Below are positions 44,602 to 54,221 of a stretch of DNA of 64,000 bases, piece by piece. This DNA comes from Nostoc mirabile CHAB5784 (GTDB lineage: Bacteria; Cyanobacteriota; Cyanobacteriia; Cyanobacteriales; Nostocaceae). Positions within the stretch are counted from its first letter, which is position 1; each line of letters begins with the position of its first letter. The notes below the pieces were generated by a model. The model did no database searches. It worked only from the letters and a program-made list of their open reading frames with translations, and had not been told where the DNA came from. The translations under genes and the position numbers were made by a program. Where the stretch lies: positions 62,001 through 126,000 of the forward strand of contig NZ_JAIVFS010000017.1 of the NCBI RefSeq assembly GCF_020829645.1, in the 5' to 3' direction.

Positions 44602-44910
44602 ATGATTATTTCTGATCTAAACTACTTGGAAAATACCTCTGAAGAAATTCTTGGTGGTCGTGGTACTAACATCGCCAACATCTTCACAGCAGACAAGACA
44701 GTTAGAGCTGTTGTTAATGAAAGCTTCACCAAGACAGTTAACACTAACTTGAATGGTATCCAAGGCAACACTGCTGAATTAGTTGTTAGTGCTGATGCTA
44801 CTGGAAACAGAACCTTCAGCAGCGTTGTTGGTGGTGTTCAAGTCGAAGACGATCGCTCTGAGACTTTCGTTAACGCTATTGCTGCTACCATTCGTAATCC
44901 TGGAACTTAA
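44602..44910 (+). CDS. Double-glycine precursor peptide, copy 4
   Basis: A 102-residue protein. The leader is identical to copies 2-3. The variable segment combines the copy 3 version ('KTVRAVV', 'FTKTVNTN') with the copy 1 version ('LNGIQGN'), and the C-terminus 'AATIRNPGT' resembles copy 1's 'AATIQNPPN'. It thus looks mosaic between copies 1 and 3, as expected from recombination. It is the last copy; a strong terminator follows at 45043. Confidence 0.88.
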   Translation: MIISDLNYLENTSEEILGGRGTNIANIFTADKTVRAVVNESFTKTVNTNLNGIQGNTAELVVSADATGNRTFSSVVGGVQVEDDRSETFVNAIAATIRNPGT

Positions 44911-45042
44911 TCCAACTGGATTAGTTAAGCTTAAGCCTAAAAACAAAAGCAGGTTAGAGTGAGTAAGAAAACCAACACTCCATAGCAATTGTTTTGTTGG
45001 GTTATCTTGTACTCTACTCAACCTACTGTTGGATGTTCAAAG

Positions 45043-45083
45043 ATTGCTGAAAACTATCTTGGTTTATAGTTTTCAGCAATTTT
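45043..45083 (+). terminator. Strong stem-loop terminator after the precursor array
   Basis: ATTGCTGAAAACTA pairs with TAGTTTTCAGCAAT (14 bp) around a short loop of about 10 bases and is followed by TTTTC. It lies 130 bp after copy 4 and would end a precursor transcript. Confidence 0.75.
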
Positions 45084-45352
45084 CTAAATTCAATCTTAAC
45101 ACAGTTAACTAGACAGTTGCAAGACTTACCTTTTTAGGCAAGGTGATATCTGTTTGTTAATGTAGGAAGGCTCTTCTCAAGTCGAGTAATGCTAGGGTAG
45201 CGCCTCCAAAGTTCAGCATCAAAACAACTACCATACTCAGTAAACCAAAACATTTTTAGAAGTCTTACCATCTGGACATTTCAGCTAAAGCCAGGGATAT
45301 CACAAAACTCACAAAACAACGTTAACTTCAGCATAAGAGACGATACCCCTAG

Positions 45353-45487
45353 TTACCTTCAAGCGGTAAGCATTACCCATACCATCAAGCTTATCGCTCT
45401 ATTACTAATGGTGTTTGCTTCCTGATTCGTAAGGGCACAAACCTCTACTATTACGTTCGTTTTCAGTTTGTGGCTACTCATACTTGA
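45353..45487 (+). other. Open fragment resembling a protein C-terminus
   Basis: The frame without a start reads 'GKHYPYHQAYRSITNGVCFL' then 'IRKGTNLYYYVRFQFVATHT' and stops. The composition is protein-like, but I recognise no family, and upstream frames are broken. It is possibly a gene remnant. The rest of 44911-45904 has no other candidate. Confidence 0.3.
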
Positions 45488-45904
45488 GCTTTAGTATCAT
45501 AACTATCTGTCAAAGAAGAGGAAAGGGGGCAGGGGGCACAAAGCTTAGGGGAGAACGCCATAAATAAATTTATGTCTGCTGAAAGTTGGACGTATTATTT
45601 CCTGTCGTAATGCATCTCGAAATAAATATTTAACATTAAGTAGGTGGGCGCTAAAAAATACAACTAGATTAAGAAATGTAAATCGCTTAAAAGCTGATAT
45701 TAAAAGCGTTTCTGGCGCTTTACATAAATTTACACAGTTCAGTTTAATTGTGCCTACTTACTTAAGCATCAATAAATTTATTTGCTCTGAAACCCTCTTG
45801 GTAGGGAAATTACCCCATCTTCTCCCCTGCTCCCTGCTCCTTGCTCCTCTCCTCTCTGGTCAAGTCGGTATATATTATATCTAGCAAGATCAAGAGGAAA
45901 TCTA

Positions 45905-46339
45905 ATGAGCAGTATTTTTTTAACAGGTCTGTCCTACGTCAATCTGAGTGGTGCCGGCGGCAGCATTAACGTCAGCATTTCTTCTCCTACAGGTTTAACC
46001 ATTAACAGGAGTGAAGAAGTTTTCGTACCCGGAGCAACATCCTATAGGAGTACCGTGGTAGCTACGAATTCCTACACCGCAGGTAACGCGAACGATTTGC
46101 TATTAGGAGGTCAAGATAACGGTACTTTCGTCAGCAATTTAGGCACTGATACACTTACCAGAGGTACTAATCGCAGTTTATTTCTAGGTACAACAACAAA
46201 TTCTGCTTCTGGGCGTGCTAATGTCATCACTGATTTGAATTCATCTTTAGGTGATGGGATTGGGATAGGAATAAATAATAACCTGTTAAGCAACTTCGGA
46301 TTTATAGGCTTCAATTCGATAGGTGATAGTTTCCTGTGA
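45905..46339 (+). CDS. Small RTX-like secreted protein candidate
   Basis: A 144-residue, serine/threonine/asparagine/glycine-rich acidic protein without cysteines or signal peptide. The segment 'GNANDLLLGGQDNGTFVSNL' then 'GTDTLTRGTNRSLFLG' looks like decayed calcium-binding nonapeptides (G-G-x-x-x-x). AAGAGGAAA precedes the ATG. It sits between the precursor array and clear RTX genes, so it may be an exported substrate of the same system. It could also be a truncated copy of a larger RTX protein. Confidence 0.55.
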   Translation: MSSIFLTGLSYVNLSGAGGSINVSISSPTGLTINRSEEVFVPGATSYRSTVVATNSYTAGNANDLLLGGQDNGTFVSNLGTDTLTRGTNRSLFLGTTTNSASGRANVITDLNSSLGDGIGIGINNNLLSNFGFIGFNSIGDSFL

Positions 46340-46432
46340 GGGGCTAATTTAGCCTATTTTTAGGGCAGTTTTTACAAATATTTTTGAGTAAAACAATAAT
46401 TTAGCAATGAACCTAACACTCAAAAATAGCTA

Positions 46433-46646
46433 AGAGGATGTTTTAAAAGTTCTATTGTTGCTATCAAAACGTTTTAGATCCTCCTAAATCCCCCTTTAAA
46501 AAGGGGGACGAGCAAGCGACTTCAGTCGTGGAGTAATAATTACAAATTACGAATTATAAATTACGAATTATTTTGACCGACTGGCATGGGTTAGGGGGAT
46601 CGAGAAGTGTCTAAAATCACAGCAAAATACTTTTAAAACATCCTCT
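46433..46646. mobile_element. MITE of the AGAGG-TGTTT family
   Basis: The ends AGAGGATGTTTTAAAAG and CTTTTAAAACATCCTCT are exact inverted repeats flanked by TA on both sides (46431-46432 and 46647-46648), the duplication expected of IS630/Tc1-type elements. The interior carries AATTACG heptamers and a TTCAGTCGTGG sequence, suggesting further nested insertion. It is related to 23573-23735. Confidence 0.82.
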
Positions 46647-46706
46647 TAGGATGATTACCCACTACACATTGGCAACTTCAACCAAGAATTTGCGAGGTAA
46701 AAAAAT

Positions 46707-47750
46707 ATGGCAATTGTAGAAATAAATGACAGCAACAATATAGGAGGCAATAATAATAATGCTGATGAAATCGCGAATCTTTTTAGTCGTAGAAACGATA
46801 TCTTGACCGGGAGAGACGGTAATAATGGTACATCTGGAGGTAGGAGTATACGAGGAACTAGCGGCAACGATCTATTAAATGTCCCAGGAGGAAACACTAA
46901 TACTAGGAGTTACACGATTTTTGGTCTTGGTGGTAACGATACTTTGACTGGGGGAGGCGGTAATGACAAGATATTTACAGGTATCGGTAATTCCCTAGTG
47001 AATGGGGGAGATGGGAATGACAACTTGTCTGGCACCCTTGGTAACGATACCCTGAATGGGGGTAGCGGTGATGATCTGGTGAGTGGAAGTCTTGGTGATG
47101 ACTTGCTAAATGGGGATAGCGGCGATGATAACCTCCCTGGAAGTCTCGGTAATGACACCCTGAATGGGGGACTCGGAAATGATAATCTAACTGGAAGTGA
47201 AGGGGATGACTTTGTTTTTGGGGATGCTGGCAATGACACCCTCGATGGAGGTCAGGGTAGTGATGTAATATTTGGGGGCGATGGTAATGATAGTCTAACT
47301 GGAAGCCTTAGCGGCTCTCCTGATGCTCCTGAAGGATTTTTTGCGGACGTTCTTGTAGGGGGTGCTGGTAGTGACACTCTCAATGGATTTGGCGCTGGTA
47401 CAGGATCAGGTGGTGATGATACTGTACAATTATTTGAGAGAGATGAGTTAATAGGTGGCGGTGTGCTTGACAGAAACGGCATCGTCACAGATGTTTCTGG
47501 CGACGGCGTGAAAGATTTCTTTGTGCTTGGGGATGCGAAAGGCGCTTTTTATACAGTTGCTGGCGAGAGTGACTATGCTCTTATTTTCGGCTTTGAGAAG
47601 GGTATTGATCAGTTGCAACTTAGTCCATCTGTGACTTATGAACTTCAAACAGCCTCTCAGATAACTCAGCTTGATACTTTGATTTTCGCCAAACTTACTG
47701 GCGGTAATGAGCTAATTGCGATTGTAGCAAACGTTGACCTGACTAGATAG
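46707..47750 (+). CDS. RTX calcium-binding protein
   Basis: A 347-residue acidic protein. Residues about 70-215 are tandem RTX nonapeptides ('GNDTLTGGGGNDKIFTGIGN', 'GNDTLNGGSGDDLVSGSLGD'), which fold as a calcium-stabilised beta-roll after export. Residues about 235-345 form a C-terminal domain ('[20 protein letters not shown]', '[20 protein letters not shown]') that is shared with the next protein and probably carries the type I secretion signal. No signal peptide or cysteine is present. The function is unknown; it may be structural or an effector. Export by the upstream ABC/HlyD system is an inference. Confidence 0.85.
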   Translation: MAIVEINDSNNIGGNNNNADEIANLFSRRNDILTGRDGNNGTSGGRSIRGTSGNDLLNVPGGNTNTRSYTIFGLGGNDTLTGGGGNDKIFTGIGNSLVNGGDGNDNLSGTLGNDTLNGGSGDDLVSGSLGDDLLNGDSGDDNLPGSLGNDTLNGGLGNDNLTGSEGDDFVFGDAGNDTLDGGQGSDVIFGGDGNDSLTGSLSGSPDAPEGFFADVLVGGAGSDTLNGFGAGTGSGGDDTVQLFERDELIGGGVLDRNGIVTDVSGDGVKDFFVLGDAKGAFYTVAGESDYALIFGFEKGIDQLQLSPSVTYELQTASQITQLDTLIFAKLTGGNELIAIVANVDLTR

Positions 47751-47906
47751 GTATGGCTCATCATCAATAGAACATGAAATTAACAATACCTTGTTTGTGG
47801 TCAAGAGTAATATAGATGCGATCGCCCTGCTTAAACCAAGAATATAAATAATATTTAAGCAGCAACGCAGATAATAGTAAAGTTTACAACTTTAGGAGAC
47901 AAAAAT

Positions 47907-48512
47907 ATGGCAATCTTACAAGGAACTAACGCCGATGATACCCTCAATGGGGGTAGCAATAACGATAGCCTTAATGGAGGTCTTGGTAATGACTTGCTTT
48001 TTGGGAATGGTGGCAATGACACCCTCAATGGAGCTGAGGGTAGTGACGTAATATTTGGGGGCGATGGTAATGATAATCTAATTGGAGGTTTTAGCGGATC
48101 TCCATCTGCTCCTCAAGGATTCTTTGATGACTTTCTCGTAGGGGGTGCTGGTAGTGACACTCTCAATGGATTTGGCGGTGCTAGAGCAAGATTATTTGAG
48201 AGAGATGAGTTAATAGGTGGCGGTGCGGTTGACAATAAGGGCGACGTTACAAATATTTCTGGCGATGGCGTCAGAGATGTGTTTGTGCTTGGGGATACGA
48301 ATGCCCCTTATTATACAGCTGCTGGCGACAGGGACTATGCTCTTATTTTGGGCTTTGAGAAGGGTATTGATCAGTTGGGACTTAGTACAACTGTGAATTA
48401 TAGACTTGAAACTAGAGGTCAGATAACTAGCCTTGATACTTTGATTTTCGCCCAACTTTCTGGCGGTAATCAGCTAATTGCGATTGTAGCAAACGTTGAC
48501 CTGACTACATAG
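47907..48512 (+). CDS. RTX calcium-binding protein, shorter paralogue
   Basis: A 201-residue version of the preceding protein. It has a short RTX segment (about 8-70, '[20 protein letters not shown]') and the same C-terminal domain ('[20 protein letters not shown]', '[20 protein letters not shown]', '[12 protein letters not shown]'). The DNA downstream of both genes is also similar (GCTCATCATC...ACAATACCTTGTTTGTGG), so gene and flank were duplicated together. AGGAGA precedes the ATG. Confidence 0.85.
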   Translation: MAILQGTNADDTLNGGSNNDSLNGGLGNDLLFGNGGNDTLNGAEGSDVIFGGDGNDNLIGGFSGSPSAPQGFFDDFLVGGAGSDTLNGFGGARARLFERDELIGGGAVDNKGDVTNISGDGVRDVFVLGDTNAPYYTAAGDRDYALILGFEKGIDQLGLSTTVNYRLETRGQITSLDTLIFAQLSGGNQLIAIVANVDLTT

Positions 48513-48824
48513 GTATAGCTCATCATCGTATCCGTTCAATAAATCGAGGCGACCTACCAGTTCAGGAACGATTTTACGCTATTTGAGGCTTGTCACTGAG
48601 CAATTTACCTTGGATTATTGAGCGGTTACTCATCATCAACAGAGGATAAAAGTAACAATACCTTGTTTGTGGCCAAAAATAATTTAGATACGATCGCCCT
48701 GGATAATTGACATGACTGCTGAAATTATGAGATTGTGCGATCGTTATGCCTAATTCCACAAAATAGGGTTGCATACACTCATACATCTTTGTAGACAAAG
48801 TACTTAACAGGAACAGAAAATATT
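48513..48824. other. Gap with a duplicated flank
   Basis: 48640-48700 repeats the DNA that follows the 46707 gene (AACAATACCTTGTTTGTGG...GCGATCGCCCTG-like). No gene. It probably contains the promoter of the next RTX gene. Confidence 0.5.
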
Positions 48825-50177
48825 ATGCAGCCACAGACACTCTTTTTAAAGCCAACTGTAAATCAAATTCCTAATCCCAACCCTAACTTTGCTAACGCTA
48901 ATGGGTCTACTTCTTCCTCAAAGTATAGTCAAAAGCCCTCAGGAACTTTGACTACCACTGAGATAGAGGCGTTGGTTGAAAGTGGAGTTGCTATTGTTAC
49001 GGCTCAAGCCGGAGCTATTTATGAGAATGACCCAACTTTTTCTTGGCTCTTTAGTGACATCACTGGCATCGGATTAGATGGTTCGGGAGCAGGAACTGCC
49101 AGTAGTGAAATACAAGTGGTTGCTAGTTTTAAAGTTGATGCTCATAAAACCTTCTCTTTCGATTTCAATGCAGACTTAGCACTAAAAGCTAAAGAAATTG
49201 AAAATTATGGTACTGAATATAACCAGGCTAAGGGGATAATTTGTTTAATGGTACTAGATACCACAAATCCTTATAAACCTAAGGTATTAGATTATTTCGG
49301 TATCCACGGTAAGTTAGTTTCCTCTGAGCAGATTGCTGATTTGAAATCTAGCAAAAGTAGTAATGTTAGTATTAAAAGTATCCCGCAAACTACTGATATT
49401 GACGGCGATAATGGTGAGGACTCCCTCAAAGCAAAGAGCGTTGGTAGTTATAAAAAAACTTGGGAGCGTGACATCAACATAACAATAATAGAAATGAATC
49501 TCAGTAATATTCTTTTTTTAGGAGATACTTTAATCAACAATTTAGGTAAAAATGTTACTTATGGCACGGTTTTGAAAGATGATCTTCAAGGAAGTAACAG
49601 GGGAGACAAAATTTATGCCAGCTTAGGAGATGACAAGCTGGATGGAAGGAAAGGCGATGATATCCTCGAAGGCGGCGAAGGGTATGATACCCTAATTGGA
49701 GGCCAAGGCAATGATAGCCTAAATGGCGGTTGGGGTGATGACGTTCTGATTGGTGGTAAGGGGAATGATGTTTTAGTTGGTGGCGACGGCTATGACAAAT
49801 TTGTTTTCAACTTTAGCGTTAACGATAGCTTGTTGACAGATACGCTTGGTGGCGTCCAAGATTTACTAGTTGGTATTGGTATTGATCTCGGTCTCGATAA
49901 TATTTTCAACACTAGCGATAAATTCTTGACAAGTGAGTTTGATGTCATTCAAGATTTTAAAATTGGTATTGATAAGATTGAATTTACGGGCTTGCATGAT
50001 ATTGACGCTGAGACTTGGTTAAATGAAATGTTTTATCAAGGAAATATAATTGATAGTAATAATGGTCTCCTTTTGAGTTTTAATTCTGGAGACACTAAAC
50101 AAACATTACTGCTATCAGGTGTAAATTCTAACCAGTTTTGGTCTGATTCGACCCTACTTTCGATCGTACTTTCTTAG
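48825..50177 (+). CDS. Larger RTX protein with a unique N-terminal domain
   Basis: A 450-residue protein. Residues about 45-230 are a non-repetitive domain ('EIQVVASFKVDAHKTFSFDF', 'ICLMVLDTTNPYKPKVLDYF') that I do not recognise; it looks beta-rich. Residues about 262-325 carry RTX repeats ('GGEGYDTLIGGQGNDSLNGG'), and the C-terminus ('FDVIQDFKIGIDKIEFTGLH', 'LLLSFNSGDTKQTLLLSGVN') is the type found at the end of type I-secreted proteins. No signal peptide. It is likely exported and calcium-bound outside the cell. It is the third clear RTX gene in tandem. Confidence 0.82.
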   Translation: MQPQTLFLKPTVNQIPNPNPNFANANGSTSSSKYSQKPSGTLTTTEIEALVESGVAIVTAQAGAIYENDPTFSWLFSDITGIGLDGSGAGTASSEIQVVASFKVDAHKTFSFDFNADLALKAKEIENYGTEYNQAKGIICLMVLDTTNPYKPKVLDYFGIHGKLVSSEQIADLKSSKSSNVSIKSIPQTTDIDGDNGEDSLKAKSVGSYKKTWERDINITIIEMNLSNILFLGDTLINNLGKNVTYGTVLKDDLQGSNRGDKIYASLGDDKLDGRKGDDILEGGEGYDTLIGGQGNDSLNGGWGDDVLIGGKGNDVLVGGDGYDKFVFNFSVNDSLLTDTLGGVQDLLVGIGIDLGLDNIFNTSDKFLTSEFDVIQDFKIGIDKIEFTGLHDIDAETWLNEMFYQGNIIDSNNGLLLSFNSGDTKQTLLLSGVNSNQFWSDSTLLSIVLS

Positions 50178-50618
50178 AGTAATTTACTAATACATACTTT
50201 GCGTAATTCGTAATTCGTAATACCTCTTTCCTATGGTTTTTAGACAATAGCCACTAAGATGAAATCAGGTATGTAAAAACGATACGGATGACACTACAAG
50301 ACGCACGAGAATACGTTTCAACGAATATCTGCGGGAATCTCATCTCAATAAAAGGGGTGGGAGGAATAGCCGCCCACTGATTTAGTCATTAGTCATTGGT
50401 ATTAATCGCCAGATACTCCACTTGGGGAGACCCCAGACGCTCGATAGCGCAGCGTTAGCGACGTAGGAGCGTCTGACCCGCTCTCCGTGGCGCTATCGCC
50501 CTACAGCCCTTTGGGCATCCTACGGCGGGCGTCTCCCCTTGGGCTACAGTGTACACACAAATCGAAAAATCCTCTAACCACATTTTTGTCAGAGTGAAAC
50601 TGTCACACTCACCCACAT

Positions 50619-50707
50619 CCCGCCCAGAACTGAAGTTCAGGGCTGATAGCGAAAGTCCACGCTTTGTGGACTTCAGCTATGAGACTCGGAATTCATTCCG
50701 AGGCGGA
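50619..50707. repeat. Small relative of the CCCGCCTCGG element
   Basis: It begins CCCGCCCAGAACTGAAGTTC, has an inner stem (GAAGTCCAC...GTGGACTTC) and ends ATTCCGAGGCGG. The flanks match the 11046 element (CACATTTTTGT..., CTCACCC). Confidence 0.75.
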
Positions 50708-50772
50708 ATAGAAACGCAGCGCGAGATTTATTAATAAAGATATGCGGCAATACGCTTGGGTTAAGGATAATC

Positions 50773-50847
50773 GTAGGTTGGGTGGAACTTAAGTGTTACC
50801 CAACAAACCCGCGAAAATGTTGGGTTTCGTTCCTCCACCCAACCTAC
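50773..50847. repeat. Palindromic repeat GTAGGTTGGGTGG...
   Basis: The outer arms GTAGGTTGGGTGGA and TCCACCCAACCTAC are inverted around CCCAACA/TGTTGGG inner arms. Confidence 0.8.
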
Positions 50848-51010
50848 GCATGGTAAAATCTACCAGTGCAGTTAACTAACGTTTTGTTTTTTACCAGAAG
50901 TGTTATATTGACTCTTGACCCGACCGAGTACAAACTATGCATAAGCCCATAGGAGTCCGAAGTCAAGGTATTGTACTCAGTACTACAGGACAGGAAGGGG
51001 GAGTCGGCAG

Positions 51011-53665
51011 ATGAACAAAAATACTAAACAAAGTGGTGTTTTTTCTCTGTTTAAAGGCGTACCCCTACGTCGCATTTTGGTAGCGTTGTTTCTGCTGCAA
51101 ATCTTGCTAGCTGTGGGATTAACTGCATATTTATCAATCCACAATGGGCAAAAGGCAGTCAATGAGGTAGCTAGCGAATTACGTTATGAAGTCGCTAATC
51201 GAGTAGAGCAGAATTTACAGACTTATCTCTCAACCCCGCGTCAAGTACTACGCGGTAATCAAAATGTCATTGACGCCGGGTTGCTAAAGATGGAAAATTT
51301 GGCAACCTGGGAGTCATACTTAATAAAGCAGTTAGAGATTTTTCCTGATGCGTTGGCGCAGCCCGCCGCAGGCATCGCTTTAACGGCAAGCAATGAACAG
51401 CAAGAATATCTAGCGGTGGAAAAGCTCAACGATCGCCAATTTTTACTCAGAAAAGCCGACAAGTCAACTGGGTACGACCTCTACACTTACAGAATTGACT
51501 CTCTTGGTCAACGTACCCAACTACCAGAAGTGATCAAAAACTATGATGCGCGATCGCGTCCTGATTATCAAGCAGCAGTTACCGCCAAAAACTTCAGCTT
51601 TAGTCAGATTTTTACACCCCTGACTGAATCAACACTTCTGATTAGTGCTTCTCTTCCTATATATAACTCCCAAGGTCAGTTACTCGGAGTCAACAGCACT
51701 CTAACTCATATATCACAAATTGGGGATTTGCTGCAAAATATTAAAGTTAGCAAGTCTGGGCAGATTTTTATTATCGAGCGATCGGGGCTATTAATAGCAA
51801 GTTCTACAACTGAAGAACCATTCCGCTTACAAAATGGTAAACCCATTAGGTTGGCAGCTTCTCAAGGCGGGAATTCCTTGACTCAAGCAACCGCTAAATA
51901 TTTAACAACTAAATTTAGTAACTTTGACGAGATTAAGAGTTTACAGCAGCTAGATTTCTCCTTTGACGGCAAACGACAATTTTTAGAAGTTAGACCCTTC
52001 GAGGGTGAACCAAATGTGAATTGGTTGATAATAGTGGCTGTCCCAGAAGCAGACTTTATGGGACAGATTGAGCGCAACACTCAAACCACAATTTTTCTCT
52101 GTTTGGGAGCATTGGGATTAGCTACTTTACTGGGGATTATCACCGCCCGTTGGATAACTCAGCCAATTTTGTACTTCAGCACGGCGACAAAAGATTTAGC
52201 AGATTTGACTAATGGCGAAGACTCTGTGGTGATAGTACAGGGCATTAAAGAACTAGAGGTGCTGGGTGGATCTTTTAACGAGATGATGCAGCAGTTACGC
52301 AAAACCTTTACTGCACAGATAACTAAAAATGAAGAGTTAGAATTGCAACTTAAGCAGCGAACTCAAGAATTACAGCAAGAGATTCAAGTACGAATTAACA
52401 GTGAGCAAAGACTGAGCCAGCATCATCGGGTGTTAGTAGAACTGGCAAATAACAAGGCGATTTCAGAAGGAAAGCTGGAAACGGCATTCAAAGTTATTAC
52501 CGAGAAAGCAGCAAATGCTTTAGAAATAGAACGAGTCAGTGTGTGGTTATTCGATGGCGAACGCACCAAACTACAATGTATAAGTCTCTATGAACGTAGC
52601 AACCAGAGACATTCGGCAGATATAGAACGCAACCTTGCAGATTATCCCATCTACTTTAAATCCCTGACATCTGCCCGGATCATTGCTGTCACCGACACTC
52701 GCACCGATTTACGGATACAAGAATTATGGGATGAACTGCTAAAACCGAAGAATATTGTATCCCTAATTAATACTTCCATTTGGGTTGGGGGGGAAGTAGT
52801 GGGAACAGTATTGTATGAACAGATTGATATTCCCCGCATATGGGAACTGAGCGAGCAAAACTTTGTTAGCTCAATTGCGGAATTTGTCGCCCTAACTTTG
52901 GAAGTATGCAATCGCAAAAGTGCAGAATCCGCTCTGCGTGAGGCTCAAGAAGCTGCCGAAGTCGCAAATCGTGCCAAAAGAACCTTTTTAGGAAATATGA
53001 GCCATGAATTGAGAACTCCCTTAAGCTCCATTCTTGGAATCACAGAAGCACTCCAAAATGAAGTGTACGGTACTGTAAATGAAGAACAGCGCCAGTTCTT
53101 AAATACTCTCGAATCCAGTGGTAAGAATTTACTAGAATTGATTAACCAGATCCTTGAGCTTACCGACATTGAATCTAGCAAGATAGAACTGCAACTAGCT
53201 GCTACTTCGATTCAAGGATTATGTGACTCTAGTCTCAGTTTTGTCAAACATTTAGCGTTCCAGAAAAATATCCAACTGAGTTTACAAATACCTGAAGAAC
53301 TCGAACCCATCCAAATCGATGAGCGCCGCATCCGCCAAGTATTTATCAACCTGTTGACTAACGCTATCAAGTTTACTAAAGAAGGAGGAAAAGTTTGGAT
53401 TGAAGTCCAGCCAAATTCCACAAATGAATATATCTTTTTCAGCGTCGTAGATACGGGTATTGGGATGCTTTCCGATGACCTTTTCCAATTATTTCAACCT
53501 TTTGTGCAAGTTGAAAATCCCTCTACCCGTGGTTCTTCAGGTACTGGTTTAGGATTAGTAATAGTGCAAAAGATTGTCGAGTTGCATGGTGGTACTGTCC
53601 ATGCTGAAAGTCAGTTAGGTAAAGGTAGTCGATTTACAGTCAAACTTCCGTGGAAAAAGGTCTAG
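51011..53665 (+). CDS. Membrane sensor histidine kinase (Cache-HAMP-GAF-HisKA-HATPase)
   Basis: An 884-residue kinase. It has a membrane helix at about 21-42, a double-Cache-like extracellular sensor at about 60-350 ('FSQIFTPLTESTLLISASLP', 'SGQIFIIERSGLLIASST'), a second membrane helix at about 358-382, HAMP (about 383-440), a coiled coil, GAF (about 478-640) and HisKA with phospho-acceptor His665 in 'MSHELRTPLSSILG'. The ATPase has 'INLLTNAIKFTKEGGKV', 'VDTGIGM' and 'GTGLGLVIVQKIVELHGG'. There is no receiver domain and no response regulator gene beside it, so it is an orphan. The ligand is unknown. AAGGGGGAG precedes the ATG. Confidence 0.92.
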   Translation: MNKNTKQSGVFSLFKGVPLRRILVALFLLQILLAVGLTAYLSIHNGQKAVNEVASELRYEVANRVEQNLQTYLSTPRQVLRGNQNVIDAGLLKMENLATWESYLIKQLEIFPDALAQPAAGIALTASNEQQEYLAVEKLNDRQFLLRKADKSTGYDLYTYRIDSLGQRTQLPEVIKNYDARSRPDYQAAVTAKNFSFSQIFTPLTESTLLISASLPIYNSQGQLLGVNSTLTHISQIGDLLQNIKVSKSGQIFIIERSGLLIASSTTEEPFRLQNGKPIRLAASQGGNSLTQATAKYLTTKFSNFDEIKSLQQLDFSFDGKRQFLEVRPFEGEPNVNWLIIVAVPEADFMGQIERNTQTTIFLCLGALGLATLLGIITARWITQPILYFSTATKDLADLTNGEDSVVIVQGIKELEVLGGSFNEMMQQLRKTFTAQITKNEELELQLKQRTQELQQEIQVRINSEQRLSQHHRVLVELANNKAISEGKLETAFKVITEKAANALEIERVSVWLFDGERTKLQCISLYERSNQRHSADIERNLADYPIYFKSLTSARIIAVTDTRTDLRIQELWDELLKPKNIVSLINTSIWVGGEVVGTVLYEQIDIPRIWELSEQNFVSSIAEFVALTLEVCNRKSAESALREAQEAAEVANRAKRTFLGNMSHELRTPLSSILGITEALQNEVYGTVNEEQRQFLNTLESSGKNLLELINQILELTDIESSKIELQLAATSIQGLCDSSLSFVKHLAFQKNIQLSLQIPEELEPIQIDERRIRQVFINLLTNAIKFTKEGGKVWIEVQPNSTNEYIFFSVVDTGIGMLSDDLFQLFQPFVQVENPSTRGSSGTGLGLVIVQKIVELHGGTVHAESQLGKGSRFTVKLPWKKV

Positions 53666-53745
53666 GAGTGGGGAGTGGGGAGTGGGGAGTGGGGAGTTTT
53701 CTTTGTTCCCATACTCTGTATGGGAATGCATTTATTGAGTATCTG

Positions 53746-54153
53746 ATATCATGTCTGCTTGATTGCTTATTAAACCCGAATCACCCCTCCCCTTGGTAAG
53801 GCTACGGTGTACACACAAGTGCTGTCCACATACGTTTCAACTCTTTTACCCACATTTTTGTCAGAGTTAAACTGTCACACTTACCGACATCCCGCCCAGA
53901 ACTAAAGTTCAAGGCTAATAGCTGAAGTCCACGCTTTGTGGACTAAATTGATTATTCAGTCCACAAAGCGTGGACTTTAGCTATGAGACTCGGAATTCAT
54001 TCCGAGGCGGGATAGAAACGCAGTGCGAGATTTATTAATAAAGATATGGCTGCGACAAGACTTGTGTGTACACGGTAGCCAAGGCATCGGGGAGGGGTTG
54101 GGGGTGGGGTGTAATGACTGTGGTTAGCATAACTATTTATGCAAACATGATAT
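53746..54153. mobile_element. ATATCATGTCTG element containing a nested CCCGCCC element
   Basis: The outer ends ATATCATGTCTG and CAAACATGATAT belong to the same family as 20305-20500, in reverse orientation (the right part matches its left part, including ACCACAGTCATT-ACACCCCAC). Inside, TTGGTAAGGCTACGGTGTACACACAAG and its mirror flank an inserted CCCGCCC...GAGGCGGG element (53891-54011). Three repeat families are thus stacked. Confidence 0.78.
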
Positions 54154-54221
54154 CAGAGACTCAATTTAGATTCAATTTACCAACAATTTATTCTGCGATC
54201 GCTCCATCCAGTCCACTAAGG

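Larger units (their letters stand above)
50178..51010. other. Repeat-rich gap before the sensor kinase
   Basis: It contains AATTCGT heptamers (50204), a CTACAGCCCTTTGGGC-type dispersed repeat (about 50400-50545), and the two repeats listed separately. A 30-codon ORF at 50289-50381 ('MTLQDAREYVSTNICGNLIS') has no recognised family and may be chance. Confidence 0.5.

Noticed and set aside
46910..47239. Antisense ORF across the RTX repeats
   Set aside because: It is a shadow created by the glycine/aspartate codon pattern of the RTX gene; similar shadows occur at 19452-20003.
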